Positions 55,206 to 63,465 of a DNA stretch of 64,000 nt are shown in pieces. Location of the stretch: assembly GCA_965200175.1 (NCBI GenBank), contig OZ241345.1, positions 3,596,001 through 3,660,000 of the forward strand. The letters run 5' to 3'. Each line of letters opens with the position of its first letter. Within the stretch, counting starts at the first letter, position 1. The stretch is from Azophilus sp026709365 (GTDB lineage Bacteria > Pseudomonadota > Gammaproteobacteria > Pseudomonadales > Azotimanducaceae). A program made the translations under genes and the position numbers. The notes below the pieces were generated by a model that made no database searches, had not been told where the DNA came from, and saw only the letters and a list, made by a program, of their open reading frames with translations.

Positions 55206-56291
55206 TTGGTTCTGCCCGCCGATTGGAAGGAACAGCTTGATCGCTTGAATCGTGTGTTGAGCGTCCACGGCACGACTGCGCTTGAAGGCAACCCGTTGTC
55301 GGAGGCGGAGGTGGAGGAGCAGTTCGACCAGATGGCCGAGGGCCGGGTGCCCCCGGCAAGCCTGTCCAAGGAACAGATTCAGATCCGGAATGCCGGGGTC
55401 GCCCAAGACTGGGTTAGGAAACGGTTTGCGCCCAGCGCTGATCCGATTCGGCTTAGCGATGTCATGCACTTGCACAAACTCGTCACCGAGAAGTCCGACG
55501 AGGTCAAAAACGTTCCGGGCGACCTGCGGTATCATCCGGTGGTTGTGGGCACGGAGGCGCTTGGCGGAGTGCATCGGGGCGCTCCGTCCCAAGAATTGCC
55601 CGCACTTATGGCGGAGTTCGTGAATTTTGTGAATTCCCGCACGGTCAAGGAGAAGTGGCATCCAGTGATTCGTGCTCTGCTCGCCCACTTCTTTCTTGTG
55701 ACCATCCACCCGTTTGGCGACGGCAACGGCCGAGTTTCACGGTTGGTGGAGGCGGGGCTTCTGTATGAAGGGGGCTACAACGTGCTCGGTTTTTACGGCC
55801 TGTCCAACTACTTCTATCGAAACGCCGACGAATACAAGCGCCTGCTGCAGAAAAGTCGGCGGACTCAGCCCTTTGACCTGACGGCGTTCGTGGGTTTTGG
55901 CCTCAAGGGCTTTGCCGAGGAATTGCGCGGCATCAACAACTTCATCAAAACGAAGCTCAATCGCTTGGTTTATCGGGCCATGCTGCTGCGGGCGTTCAAC
56001 CGTCGCGAAGGCAAACGGCGGCGGATCATCAACCAGCGGGAGTACAACCTGCTGGAGTTTCTGCTGGAGGCCACGGAGCCGAAGGATCCGTTTTCCGCCG
56101 AGCCGTCGCGAAAGCTGAATTACTTTGAATTGCGGCAAGCCGCGTACGTCAAGGCTGCTTACCGCGACGTGTCAGAACGCACGTTTCACCGCGAGCTGTC
56201 CCGGCTGGGCGAACGGGGGTTCATCAAGTTTCAGGCCGTGGATCAGGAACTCATGGTCACGTTGGATTTTGAGGCAATTGGCAAGTATTGA
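55206..56291 (+). CDS. Fic-domain AMP-transferase with N-terminal inhibitory motif
   Basis: Predicted to transfer AMP or another nucleotide moiety to protein hydroxyls. The catalytic loop is HPFGDGNGRVSRLVEAGLL. The inhibitory helix motif (S/TxxxEGN) is visible at HGTTALEGNPLSEAE, so this is a self-inhibited class II Fic. A C-terminal winged helix is likely (RTFHRELSRLGERGFIKF). TTG 55206 has AAGGAGG 11 bases upstream. However, the frame in front (MVKPIEPDAG from 55144) looks like the native N-terminus, displaced by one missing base near 55178. The gene may therefore be slightly truncated. It may share the inverted repeat with the divergent ATPase. Confidence 0.82.
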   Translation: MVLPADWKEQLDRLNRVLSVHGTTALEGNPLSEAEVEEQFDQMAEGRVPPASLSKEQIQIRNAGVAQDWVRKRFAPSADPIRLSDVMHLHKLVTEKSDEVKNVPGDLRYHPVVVGTEALGGVHRGAPSQELPALMAEFVNFVNSRTVKEKWHPVIRALLAHFFLVTIHPFGDGNGRVSRLVEAGLLYEGGYNVLGFYGLSNYFYRNADEYKRLLQKSRRTQPFDLTAFVGFGLKGFAEELRGINNFIKTKLNRLVYRAMLLRAFNRREGKRRRIINQREYNLLEFLLEATEPKDPFSAEPSRKLNYFELRQAAYVKAAYRDVSERTFHRELSRLGERGFIKFQAVDQELMVTLDFEAIGKY

Positions 56292-56385
56292 GCCATGGAG
56301 TGCGACCGCTTCGCCCGGTGAGGAAGCGGGTTCCCTAATGCAGTGCCAGCCGACTTTCGGCCATCAGTCCCGCAGTTGATTCCCA

Positions 56386-56564
56386 ATGCTGCTGACCTTC
56401 ATCCTCACTGCCGTGTTCGCCACGGCAGTGCTGTCCGGCGTGCTGGGCATGGCCGGGGGCATGGTCCTAACGACGAGCGCTTCCGCACGGTCAGCGGACG
56501 GGTGATCCTCGTCATTGCGGCAGTCTGCGTGGCACGGGGCGCGTATGAGTTAGTGGCGGCTTAG
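56386..56564 (+). pseudogene. TSUP (TauE/SafE) permease with an internal deletion
   Basis: The first ~27 codons (MLLTFILTAVFATAVLSGVL, then GMAGGMVL) are the start of a TSUP sulfite/anion exporter of ~250 residues. Right after, another frame gives DERFRTVSGRVILVIAAVCV and ARGAYELVAA, which is the end of the same kind of protein. About 190 central codons are gone and the two ends are out of frame. Confidence 0.7.
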
Positions 56565-56619
56565 GCGACTGCGGCAAGTATGCTTCCGTCTCTTCAGGGA
56601 TGTCGAAGCGCTCCGCCGC

Positions 56620-56891
56620 TTACACGAATACGCGCCAAGCGATGGCGACGACAAATGCCAAGGTGAATGCAACCATCCATTGGAGCAGGCGGAATTGACC
56701 GTCGCTAGCTGTCTTGTTCTGGTCGATCTTTGCTTGCAGCGCGGCAATGTCCGCCTTTGTCGCTAGCTGATCGACCAGCTCCGATCCGATGGCATCAGCC
56801 ATCGCTTCCGCTTGGTCAGGCGGCACACCGACATCTTTGAGCTTGCGAGCGTACCGCAGAATGTCAATCGCTGCTGTGGCCGTAAGGCCAT
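56620..56891 (-). pseudogene. Coiled-coil/membrane-anchor protein (DUF1640-like), start damaged
   Basis: The frame reads IDILRYARKLKDVGVPPDQA, then EAMADAIGSELVDQLATKAD, a coiled heptad stretch (IAALQAKIDQNKTASDGQF) and one C-terminal hydrophobic helix (LLQWMVAFTLAFVVAIAWRV). This is the pattern of small CCDC90/DUF1640-like proteins. The likely ATG at 56891 is one base out of frame with the body. The only in-frame alternative is GTG 56826, which would remove the conserved first helix. It could still be expressed in that short form. Confidence 0.55.
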
Positions 56892-56958
56892 GCTATCGTG
56901 AATCGTTGACGGCAAAGAGGTGCGATGCAATATCCCGGGCTCCTGACCCGTCCCGCCT

Positions 56959-57873
56959 CTACCCCCCGCTTTGCAACGCCTCGGCGTGCAGCACCGCGCA
57001 GCGGCCCAACGCAGCCAAGTCGTAACCGCCTTCCAAGGCGGAAACCACTCGTCCGCCAGCATGGGCTTCGGCCAGGTCCACGATGAACTCGGTGATCCAG
57101 CGGAAGTCCTCGTCCTCAAGCAGCAAGCCGCCCAAGGGATCGTCTCGGTGGGCGTCGAAGCCTGCCGACACCAGGATCAGGTCCGGGCGGTGCGCGTTGA
57201 CGGCGTCTGCCCAACCCCGCTCTATTGCGCGGCGAAACGCTGCGCCGTCCGTGCCCGCGGGCAACGGCGTGTTGACGATGTTGGGCGCATCGACATCCGT
57301 GTGTCGGTAGGGATAGAAGGGATGCTGGAAGCTGGAGCAGACCAGCACGTCGGGACGGTCCTTGAAGGCGTCAACGGTGCCGTTGCCGTGATGCACGTCA
57401 AAGTCGAGGATGGCCACCCGGTCCACCTGCTTGAGCGCTTGCACAGCACCCAGCGCAATGCTGTTGTAGTAGCAAAAGCCCATCGCCGCGCCGACCTCGG
57501 CGTGATGGCCGGGCGGGCGGACGGCGCAGAAGGCCCTGTTGTCGAAGCCGTCGAGCACGGCCTGCACCGCGTCCGTCACCGCGCCGGCGGCCAAGGCCGC
57601 GGCGCATAAGGTGTCTGGATTCATGGCCGTGTCCGGATCCAACCGCACCAAGCCGGATGCTGGGCTGGCCGCATCAAGTTGCGCCAAGTAGGCCGGGTCA
57701 TGGACCGCCGCCAAGCCTTCCGTCTCAATGGGCCGGGCGACGCGGCATTCGAAGCGGTCCATGAGGCCGCAAGCCGACAGGCTCTGGTTGACGGCCCGCA
57801 GCCGGTCCGGGCGCTCCGGATGGCCCCGCTGCGCCTCATGGCGCAGGCAGCCGTCATGGGTGTAGAAGAGCAT
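56959..57873 (-). CDS. Histone-deacetylase-family deacetylase
   Basis: Zinc amidohydrolase of 304 residues, class II/acetylpolyamine-amidohydrolase-like. Active-site segments: YTHDGCLRHEAQRGHPERPD, AVRPPGHHAEVGAAMGFCYY (catalytic His pair), DFDVHHGNGTVDAF (zinc Asp/His) and SAGFDAHRDDPLGG (zinc Asp). Bacterial members remove acetyl groups from small amines or lysines in the cytosol; the substrate here is unknown. It ends close to the fused carboxylase gene on the same strand (20 bp) and is probably co-transcribed, which is suggestive of acetyl-CoA-linked control. Confidence 0.92.
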   Translation of the reverse strand: MLFYTHDGCLRHEAQRGHPERPDRLRAVNQSLSACGLMDRFECRVARPIETEGLAAVHDPAYLAQLDAASPASGLVRLDPDTAMNPDTLCAAALAAGAVTDAVQAVLDGFDNRAFCAVRPPGHHAEVGAAMGFCYYNSIALGAVQALKQVDRVAILDFDVHHGNGTVDAFKDRPDVLVCSSFQHPFYPYRHTDVDAPNIVNTPLPAGTDGAAFRRAIERGWADAVNAHRPDLILVSAGFDAHRDDPLGGLLLEDEDFRWITEFIVDLAEAHAGGRVVSALEGGYDLAALGRCAVLHAEALQSGG

Positions 57874-57893
57874 GCGAACCGGGTGCTGGGGTT

Positions 57894-60800
57894 TCAGGCG
57901 GCCTTGATGGGGCGGACCACGAACAGCAGGTCGCCCGCATTCACCTGCTGCCCGTTGCCCATGTTGATGCGCGTGACTTCAAATTGCAGGGCCGGATCAT
58001 AAAGGCTGGCTTCGCCGTTGAAGTCCTTGAGCGCCAAGGGGGTGAATATCTTCATCGCCTCAAGCTGGCAAAGCGTGGCATCGACCGCAATCCGGTCGCC
58101 GACGGAGACGAATTCCGGTTCCGACGGCGACGGGCTGGTGTAGAAGATCGCCGCCGCCGGGGAGAGCACCTTCAGTTCGTCGCTGCCGTCAATGCCGATG
58201 CTCTCCAGATTGAAGGCTGAGGCGGAATCGCCTGCCCCCGCCTCGATCTCCTCGATCAATCCTTCAACATCAGTGCGGCGCAGGAAGTCCGGCAAAAAGC
58301 CGGTGTCGTAGTCGCCGTTGCGGAACACCTCATCGGCGAGCACCCGCTTGAGCAGCGGAATGTTCGTGCAGATTCCGGTGATGCGAACTTGGCCGAGATA
58401 GTCCGCCAGCCGCTCGATGGCGGCTCCACGGTCCTTCGCATGCACGATGACCTGGGCGATCATGCTGTCATAGTAGGGTGAGATGAACTTGCCGGGCGCG
58501 GCGATAGTGATGACGTCCACGTCCTTTTCAACGGGAAAGCAGGCTTCCTCAATGGTGCCCGGGTGGGGGCGGAACGACGGCGCCCCCTCGCCGTCAGACT
58601 GCACCCGTTCGGCATTGACGCGCGCCTCAATGGCGTATCCCTCGAACTTCGGCTCAAGCTCGGCAATGGACTCGCCGGCGGCGATGCGGAACTGCTCGCC
58701 AACGATGTCGATGCCGGACACCCATTCGGTGACCGGGTGCTCCACCTGCAAGCGGGTGTTCATCTCCATGAAGTACACCGCCCCTGCGGTGAGGTCGAAG
58801 ATGAACTCCACGGTGCCCGCCCCGACGTAGCCCACCTCGTCCGCAATGGCCCCGGAATAGGTCAGCACGTCACGGCGCAGATCCTCAGGCAGCATGGTGG
58901 ATCCGGACTCCTCGAACACCTTCTGCTTGTCCCGCTGCACACTGCAATCCCGCAAGCCCAGCACCAAGGTGTTGCCCAAGGTGTCGCGCAGCAGCTGCAC
59001 CTCGATGTGCCGCAGCGACGTGACGCACTTCTCCAGATAGACGTCGCCGTTGCCGAAGGCGCTTTGCGCCTCGGCGGTGACCCGATGGAAGAGCTCGAAG
59101 AACTCCGCGCTGCTCTCCACCACCTGAATGCCCTTGCCGCCGCCCCCGTGAACGGCCTTAATGAGCACCGGATAGCCGATTTCCTCGGCCACTTCGGCGG
59201 CCCGTTCGGCGTCGGTCAAAATGCCGTGGCTGCCCGGAACTACCGGCACCCCCAAGCGCAGCGCGGTGTTGATGGCGTTGGACTTGTTGCCCATGGTCTC
59301 CATGCTGGAGACGGGCGGTCCGATGAAGTTCAGGCCGCGGCTGCGGGTCAGCTCCGCGAACTGGGCGCTTTCGGACAGGAAGCCGATGCCCGGATGCAGC
59401 GCGTCCGCCCGCTCCTGCTCGGCGATGCTGAGCACGCTGCGGGCGTTCAGGTAGCTCTCGTCCGGGGTGTTGCCGCCGATGCAGACCAGCGTGTCCCGCT
59501 CGCTGAGTTGGTCAGCGACCGCCGACTCCATGTCCGGGTCCGATTGCACCAGCACCACTGCCAAGCCATGGCGTTGCGCCACCCGTGCCAGCTTCGCCGC
59601 AGTGCAGCCGCGGGCGTGAATCAGCAGCCGCTTGATGGGCCGGATGAGGTCGGCGTCGGTGTAGCGGGGCGGCGCGGCGACTTCCGGCGCCTCCCGGTCG
59701 AGCACCCCGGAGAGCACCCGCCGAATCACGGCGTCAACCGACTCCTTCGGCAACGGAATGTCCGGGTCGATTCGGCGCAGGTCCTTGTCGAGCCCGAGCA
59801 GGAAGGGGTGTTCCACCAAGCCCTGCATGGAATCCGCATTGGTTGACAAATAGTTGGCGAGAATCGAATTCAACGGCAGATTGCTCGGCACCACGATCTG
59901 CCCCGCGAAGGGAATGCTGGCCCCGGAAAAGTAGTAGGTCTGCGCCAAGGGGTGGGTGACGAAGCTGGCTTGGGCACCGCCGGTGCAGTCACCATAGCCG
60001 AACACGATGACCGGCAGGCCGTGGTCGCGCACGAAGCGGGTGATGCGGTCGTTGACGGCGGCCATGGAGAACAGCGCTCCCGCCCCTTCCTTGGTCTGCA
60101 TGCCGCCCGACGAGATGAAGCAGATCACCGGCAGGTTCCGGGTCGCGCAGAGCACCAGCAGCTTGCAGAACTTCTCGGCGCTGGCCATGTCGAACGACCC
60201 GGCCTGGAAGGCGACATTGGACAGCACCAGTCCGCAGCGGATCTCCTCCTCCCCCGCCTTGAAGCGGGCCGTGCCGGTGACCACGCCGCAGGGCGGTAGG
60301 TCTTGGTTCAATGCCGCCTCAATGGAGTGGCGGAACCCTGGGAAGGCGCAGGGATCCGAACTGATGAGATCCCCGAAGCGTTCGCGCCAGCCGGCGAAGA
60401 AGGCGTCAATGATGTCCTGGTGGGTGAAGCGGTGCGCGGCCTTGGCGCGGCGCAGCACGTTCTGCATCTGCAGATCCCGGTAGGCCATGTTGAGGCGGTA
60501 CCAGAAGTCCTTGCGCCGGCCAATGCTCTTGGGTGCGATGCGGCCGTTGTAGGCCTTGCCGGTGCGCTCGGAGTACACATAGGACTCCAGCAGGTGCTCG
60601 AACAGGTAGGTCACCACCACGAACAGCGCATCGGCCAGGTCGGGAAAGCGGGCGCGCTTCCACTCCTCAACGGCGCGGAAGAAGGACGGGCTCTTCATTT
60701 TGGGCAAATCGAGCACCCTCAAGTACCAATCCAGCACTTGCGCCCGCAGCCGATTGGAGATGCCAGCTGGGGCTTCCTCAGACGCATCGAGGGTCAAGGC

Positions 60801-62816
60801 CCCGGCCGCCAGCGAGGACTCGAGCAGCTGCCCGACGGTGCTGCGGGACAGCGAGTGCGCCGACTGCGCCTCTTCGGCGATGCCGTCGAGATGGGTCACG
60901 ATGTGGTCGTAGGCCATGTCGAACAGCAGCAGGTTCTCGCATTCCTTCAGGAACTCATGGCGCAGATCATCGGCGACCAGCACGTCGAGCAGGGTCAGCT
61001 CGCTGAGCTGCACCGGCGAGGCGGTCGATTCCGCCCGGTCGATGAACTCGCCGTAGCGCTTCTCCAGAGCCTCGCGGTTGGCGCGGATGCACGGCTGCCC
61101 GCCGCGCCCCGGGAGATCCCCGCCGTCGCCCAACACGCCGCCGGTCAGCATCAAGTTGAGTTCGGCGGTCAGCTGGGCGCACAGGTAGGTTTTGGACTTG
61201 TTGACCGTGCCCCCGACCCGCAGCAGCTTCTTGCCTTCGTGGCTGAAGTGCTCATGGGCGGTGCTGAGGAACTCCCGGTCCCGTCGAATCGCCCGGATCA
61301 GCCCGACCGGATTGCGCACCTCGGCGACGCGCAGAATGTAGCGCGTGTCCTCGTGATCGACGAGCAGCTCGCGAAGCCCCCGCAGGTTGCCTGCCGCCTC
61401 GCCTTTCCAGCGATTGTAGAGGTAGGCGCCGACCGCTGAGATCAGGCTGGCGCGGGCGCGTTGGTAATTGCGCCTGGGCTCGCCAAGGAACATGGTCGCC
61501 AAGCGGCCCCGTTCATCCTGCAGCGCCTGCTTCTTCTCGTTGTAGTTGCGCCATGCCTTGGACAGGCCATCGTCATAGACCACTTTGTCCGGATCCTGCA
61601 TCCACTTCAGGAAGGTGCGGCGCCGTTCCCGGTCGGCGCGCTGGGCGAGTTCGCCCTTGGGCAGGTCGCGATCCGCCAGCCGTCCGTATTGGTGGGTGCT
61701 GGTGGCCTTGATGCGCTGGCGCACCTTCAGGTAGCGCAGGTAGCGGAAGGCGATGCCGAAGACGTTCTGGTACTCGGTGGGGTTCTTGGTCAGGGTCAGC
61801 GCGGCGCTGTCCAGCATCTTGCGCAGTTGCGGCGAGGGGTTGAGGTAGCGCTCCAGGCTTTGCTGATAGTGGTCAATGATGTACGGATTCTGGGCAACGA
61901 ACTGCTTGGCGCGCTCCTCCACCGACTTAAGGCCGGCAACGATGGCCGACCGCAGGTTGGGCAGCTTGGCCGGCTCCGACGGCGCGTAGTCAATCACGCC
62001 GTCAATGTTGCCCTGCATGAACAGCTCGAAGGGCGACAGTCCGACGTACTTGGCGCACTCCTGCCAGGACAGGTCCAAGCGCCGGGCGATGTTGGCCAGC
62101 GACGGCGGCTGAATGGTGCTGAACACCCCGTCGGCGACCGACAGAATCATGTTGCTGGCGGCCAAGGGAATGGCGCCGCCGGAGTAGCCGAGGCCGTAGA
62201 TGACGCCGACATTGGGCACATCGACGTTGCTCGCCTCGGTGATGAGCCGGGAGATGCTGTGCGCCTGGTTGTTGCGGTTGGCCTCCTCCCGGGCGTCGGC
62301 GCCGGGCGTGTCCATGAAGGTGACGATGGGCAGGTTCTGCTTGGCCGAATCCTCCAGGAAACGCGCCGCGTCGAGATGATGCGCAGGCCCCCAAGCGCCG
62401 TTCTCCACCGACCGGTCCTGGGCGATGAAGCCGATCTGCCGCGCATCGCCGTCAAAGTCCATCTCCAGCGTGGCAGCGTAGAAGGGCCCCTTCGACACCT
62501 CGCTTTGCACCTTGCCAAGCTGACGGATCACCTCCGGCGCCGGGGTGCGGCTCTTGTCCTCGGCCGGGGCCACCACGGCCTCGATGTAGGAATCGATGTC
62601 CAAGCTCTGCAACCGCCGGGCGCGGCGGGCGATGGCGGCGCGACGCAGCAGGCCCGGCAGGGCGTCTTCGCGGTCAATGCTCGGAAATAAGGAAAACTCC
62701 TGCGCCAAGCGCTCGGCGATCAAGTAGAGCCGGTCGCCTTCGGCGGCTTGTTTTTGCGTTCGGGATGGCACGTGGGCTGGTACGCAGGCTTGGGACGCAG
62801 GTAGTAGAATCGGCAC
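57894..62816 (-). CDS. Fused acyl-CoA carboxylase: CT-alpha, CT-beta, biotin carboxylase and BCCP in one chain
   Basis: 1640 residues that look like a whole carboxylase. CT-alpha, ~110-310 (FMDTPGADAREEA, GLGYSGGAIPLA). A long helical linker, ~310-840. CT-beta, ~840-1030 (ICFISSGGMQTKEGAGAL, YGDCTGGAQASF). Biotin carboxylase, ~1060-1500 (HPGIGFLSESAQFAE, ATP-grasp loop VHGGGGKGIQVV, EMNTRLQVEHPVTEWVSG). Biotinyl domain, ~1545-1640 (QLEAMKIF, biotin Lys). The BC N-terminus has ARGC where NRGE is usual. It would make malonyl-CoA, or carboxylate another acyl-CoA; the substrate is not shown. GTG 62816 is the longest start, and the true one may be up to 20 codons later. It is divergent from moaB. 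Confidence 0.88.
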   Translation of the reverse strand: MPILLPASQACVPAHVPSRTQKQAAEGDRLYLIAERLAQEFSLFPSIDREDALPGLLRRAAIARRARRLQSLDIDSYIEAVVAPAEDKSRTPAPEVIRQLGKVQSEVSKGPFYAATLEMDFDGDARQIGFIAQDRSVENGAWGPAHHLDAARFLEDSAKQNLPIVTFMDTPGADAREEANRNNQAHSISRLITEASNVDVPNVGVIYGLGYSGGAIPLAASNMILSVADGVFSTIQPPSLANIARRLDLSWQECAKYVGLSPFELFMQGNIDGVIDYAPSEPAKLPNLRSAIVAGLKSVEERAKQFVAQNPYIIDHYQQSLERYLNPSPQLRKMLDSAALTLTKNPTEYQNVFGIAFRYLRYLKVRQRIKATSTHQYGRLADRDLPKGELAQRADRERRRTFLKWMQDPDKVVYDDGLSKAWRNYNEKKQALQDERGRLATMFLGEPRRNYQRARASLISAVGAYLYNRWKGEAAGNLRGLRELLVDHEDTRYILRVAEVRNPVGLIRAIRRDREFLSTAHEHFSHEGKKLLRVGGTVNKSKTYLCAQLTAELNLMLTGGVLGDGGDLPGRGGQPCIRANREALEKRYGEFIDRAESTASPVQLSELTLLDVLVADDLRHEFLKECENLLLFDMAYDHIVTHLDGIAEEAQSAHSLSRSTVGQLLESSLAAGALTLDASEEAPAGISNRLRAQVLDWYLRVLDLPKMKSPSFFRAVEEWKRARFPDLADALFVVVTYLFEHLLESYVYSERTGKAYNGRIAPKSIGRRKDFWYRLNMAYRDLQMQNVLRRAKAAHRFTHQDIIDAFFAGWRERFGDLISSDPCAFPGFRHSIEAALNQDLPPCGVVTGTARFKAGEEEIRCGLVLSNVAFQAGSFDMASAEKFCKLLVLCATRNLPVICFISSGGMQTKEGAGALFSMAAVNDRITRFVRDHGLPVIVFGYGDCTGGAQASFVTHPLAQTYYFSGASIPFAGQIVVPSNLPLNSILANYLSTNADSMQGLVEHPFLLGLDKDLRRIDPDIPLPKESVDAVIRRVLSGVLDREAPEVAAPPRYTDADLIRPIKRLLIHARGCTAAKLARVAQRHGLAVVLVQSDPDMESAVADQLSERDTLVCIGGNTPDESYLNARSVLSIAEQERADALHPGIGFLSESAQFAELTRSRGLNFIGPPVSSMETMGNKSNAINTALRLGVPVVPGSHGILTDAERAAEVAEEIGYPVLIKAVHGGGGKGIQVVESSAEFFELFHRVTAEAQSAFGNGDVYLEKCVTSLRHIEVQLLRDTLGNTLVLGLRDCSVQRDKQKVFEESGSTMLPEDLRRDVLTYSGAIADEVGYVGAGTVEFIFDLTAGAVYFMEMNTRLQVEHPVTEWVSGIDIVGEQFRIAAGESIAELEPKFEGYAIEARVNAERVQSDGEGAPSFRPHPGTIEEACFPVEKDVDVITIAAPGKFISPYYDSMIAQVIVHAKDRGAAIERLADYLGQVRITGICTNIPLLKRVLADEVFRNGDYDTGFLPDFLRRTDVEGLIEEIEAGAGDSASAFNLESIGIDGSDELKVLSPAAAIFYTSPSPSEPEFVSVGDRIAVDATLCQLEAMKIFTPLALKDFNGEASLYDPALQFEVTRINMGNGQQVNAGDLLFVVRPIKAA

Positions 62817-62840
62817 TTACTCTAGCCAGTAAACAAAGTC

Positions 62841-62939
62841 ATGGCAACGATGAGCAATGCGCCTGCCAACGGCCATCCCGGCCGCCGCGAAGCCTCGGTG
62901 CGCCAGTCGGCGGTACGCATTTCGGGGGCATCCGCATGA
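62841..62939 (+). CDS. Possible 32-residue leader ORF coupled to moaB
   Basis: ATG 62841 opens MATMSNAPANGHPGRREASV and ends in TGA 62937-62939, which overlaps the moaB ATG as ATGA. The product has no known motif and no strong ribosome site. It could be a coupling leader or chance. Confidence 0.3.
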   Translation: MATMSNAPANGHPGRREASVRQSAVRISGASA

Positions 62940-63436
62940 CCGCATTGAACTGCGCGGTGCTCACCATATCCGACACCCGCACCGCCGCGGATGACACTTC
63001 CGGCGACCTGTTGGTGGAACTGCTGACCAGGGCAGGTCACCAGCTGGTGGAGCGGACCATCGACCGGGACGACATCTACGCCATCCGCGCCACCGTCTCC
63101 CGCTGGATCGCGGACTCGGAAGTCCAAGTCATCCTCACCACCGGCGGCACCGGCTTCACCGGCCGCGACAGCACCCCGGAGGCGCTCTCGGCCTTGTTCG
63201 ACAAGACCATCGACGGGTTCGGCGAATTGTTCCGCCAACTCTCCTTTGCGGAGATCGGCTCCTCCACCATTCAGTCCCGAGCCATCGGCGGCCTCGCCAA
63301 CGCCACCCTCATCTTCGCACTGCCCGGCTCCGGCAACGCCGTGCGCACCGGCTGGGAGAAGATCATCAGCAAGCAACTCGACATCAACAACCGCCCTTGC
63401 AACTTCGCGGAACTCCAAGCCCGCTTCCGGGAGTGA
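62936..63436 (+). CDS. moaB: Molybdenum cofactor biosynthesis protein MoaB/MogA family
   Basis: 166 residues of the MoaB/MogA fold, which adenylylates molybdopterin before metal insertion: NCAVLTISDTRTAADDTSGD, VILTTGGTGFTGRDSTPEAL and the ALPGSGNAVRTGWEKII loop. ATG 62936 (MTALNC) replaces a longer frame that reads back through the carboxylase promoter. It could serve MsrP, the molybdoenzyme at 9 kb. No other moa gene is adjacent. Confidence 0.92.
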   Translation: MTALNCAVLTISDTRTAADDTSGDLLVELLTRAGHQLVERTIDRDDIYAIRATVSRWIADSEVQVILTTGGTGFTGRDSTPEALSALFDKTIDGFGELFRQLSFAEIGSSTIQSRAIGGLANATLIFALPGSGNAVRTGWEKIISKQLDINNRPCNFAELQARFRE

Positions 63437-63465
63437 CGAAGGACGGAACAAGCGATTGCACGGAT

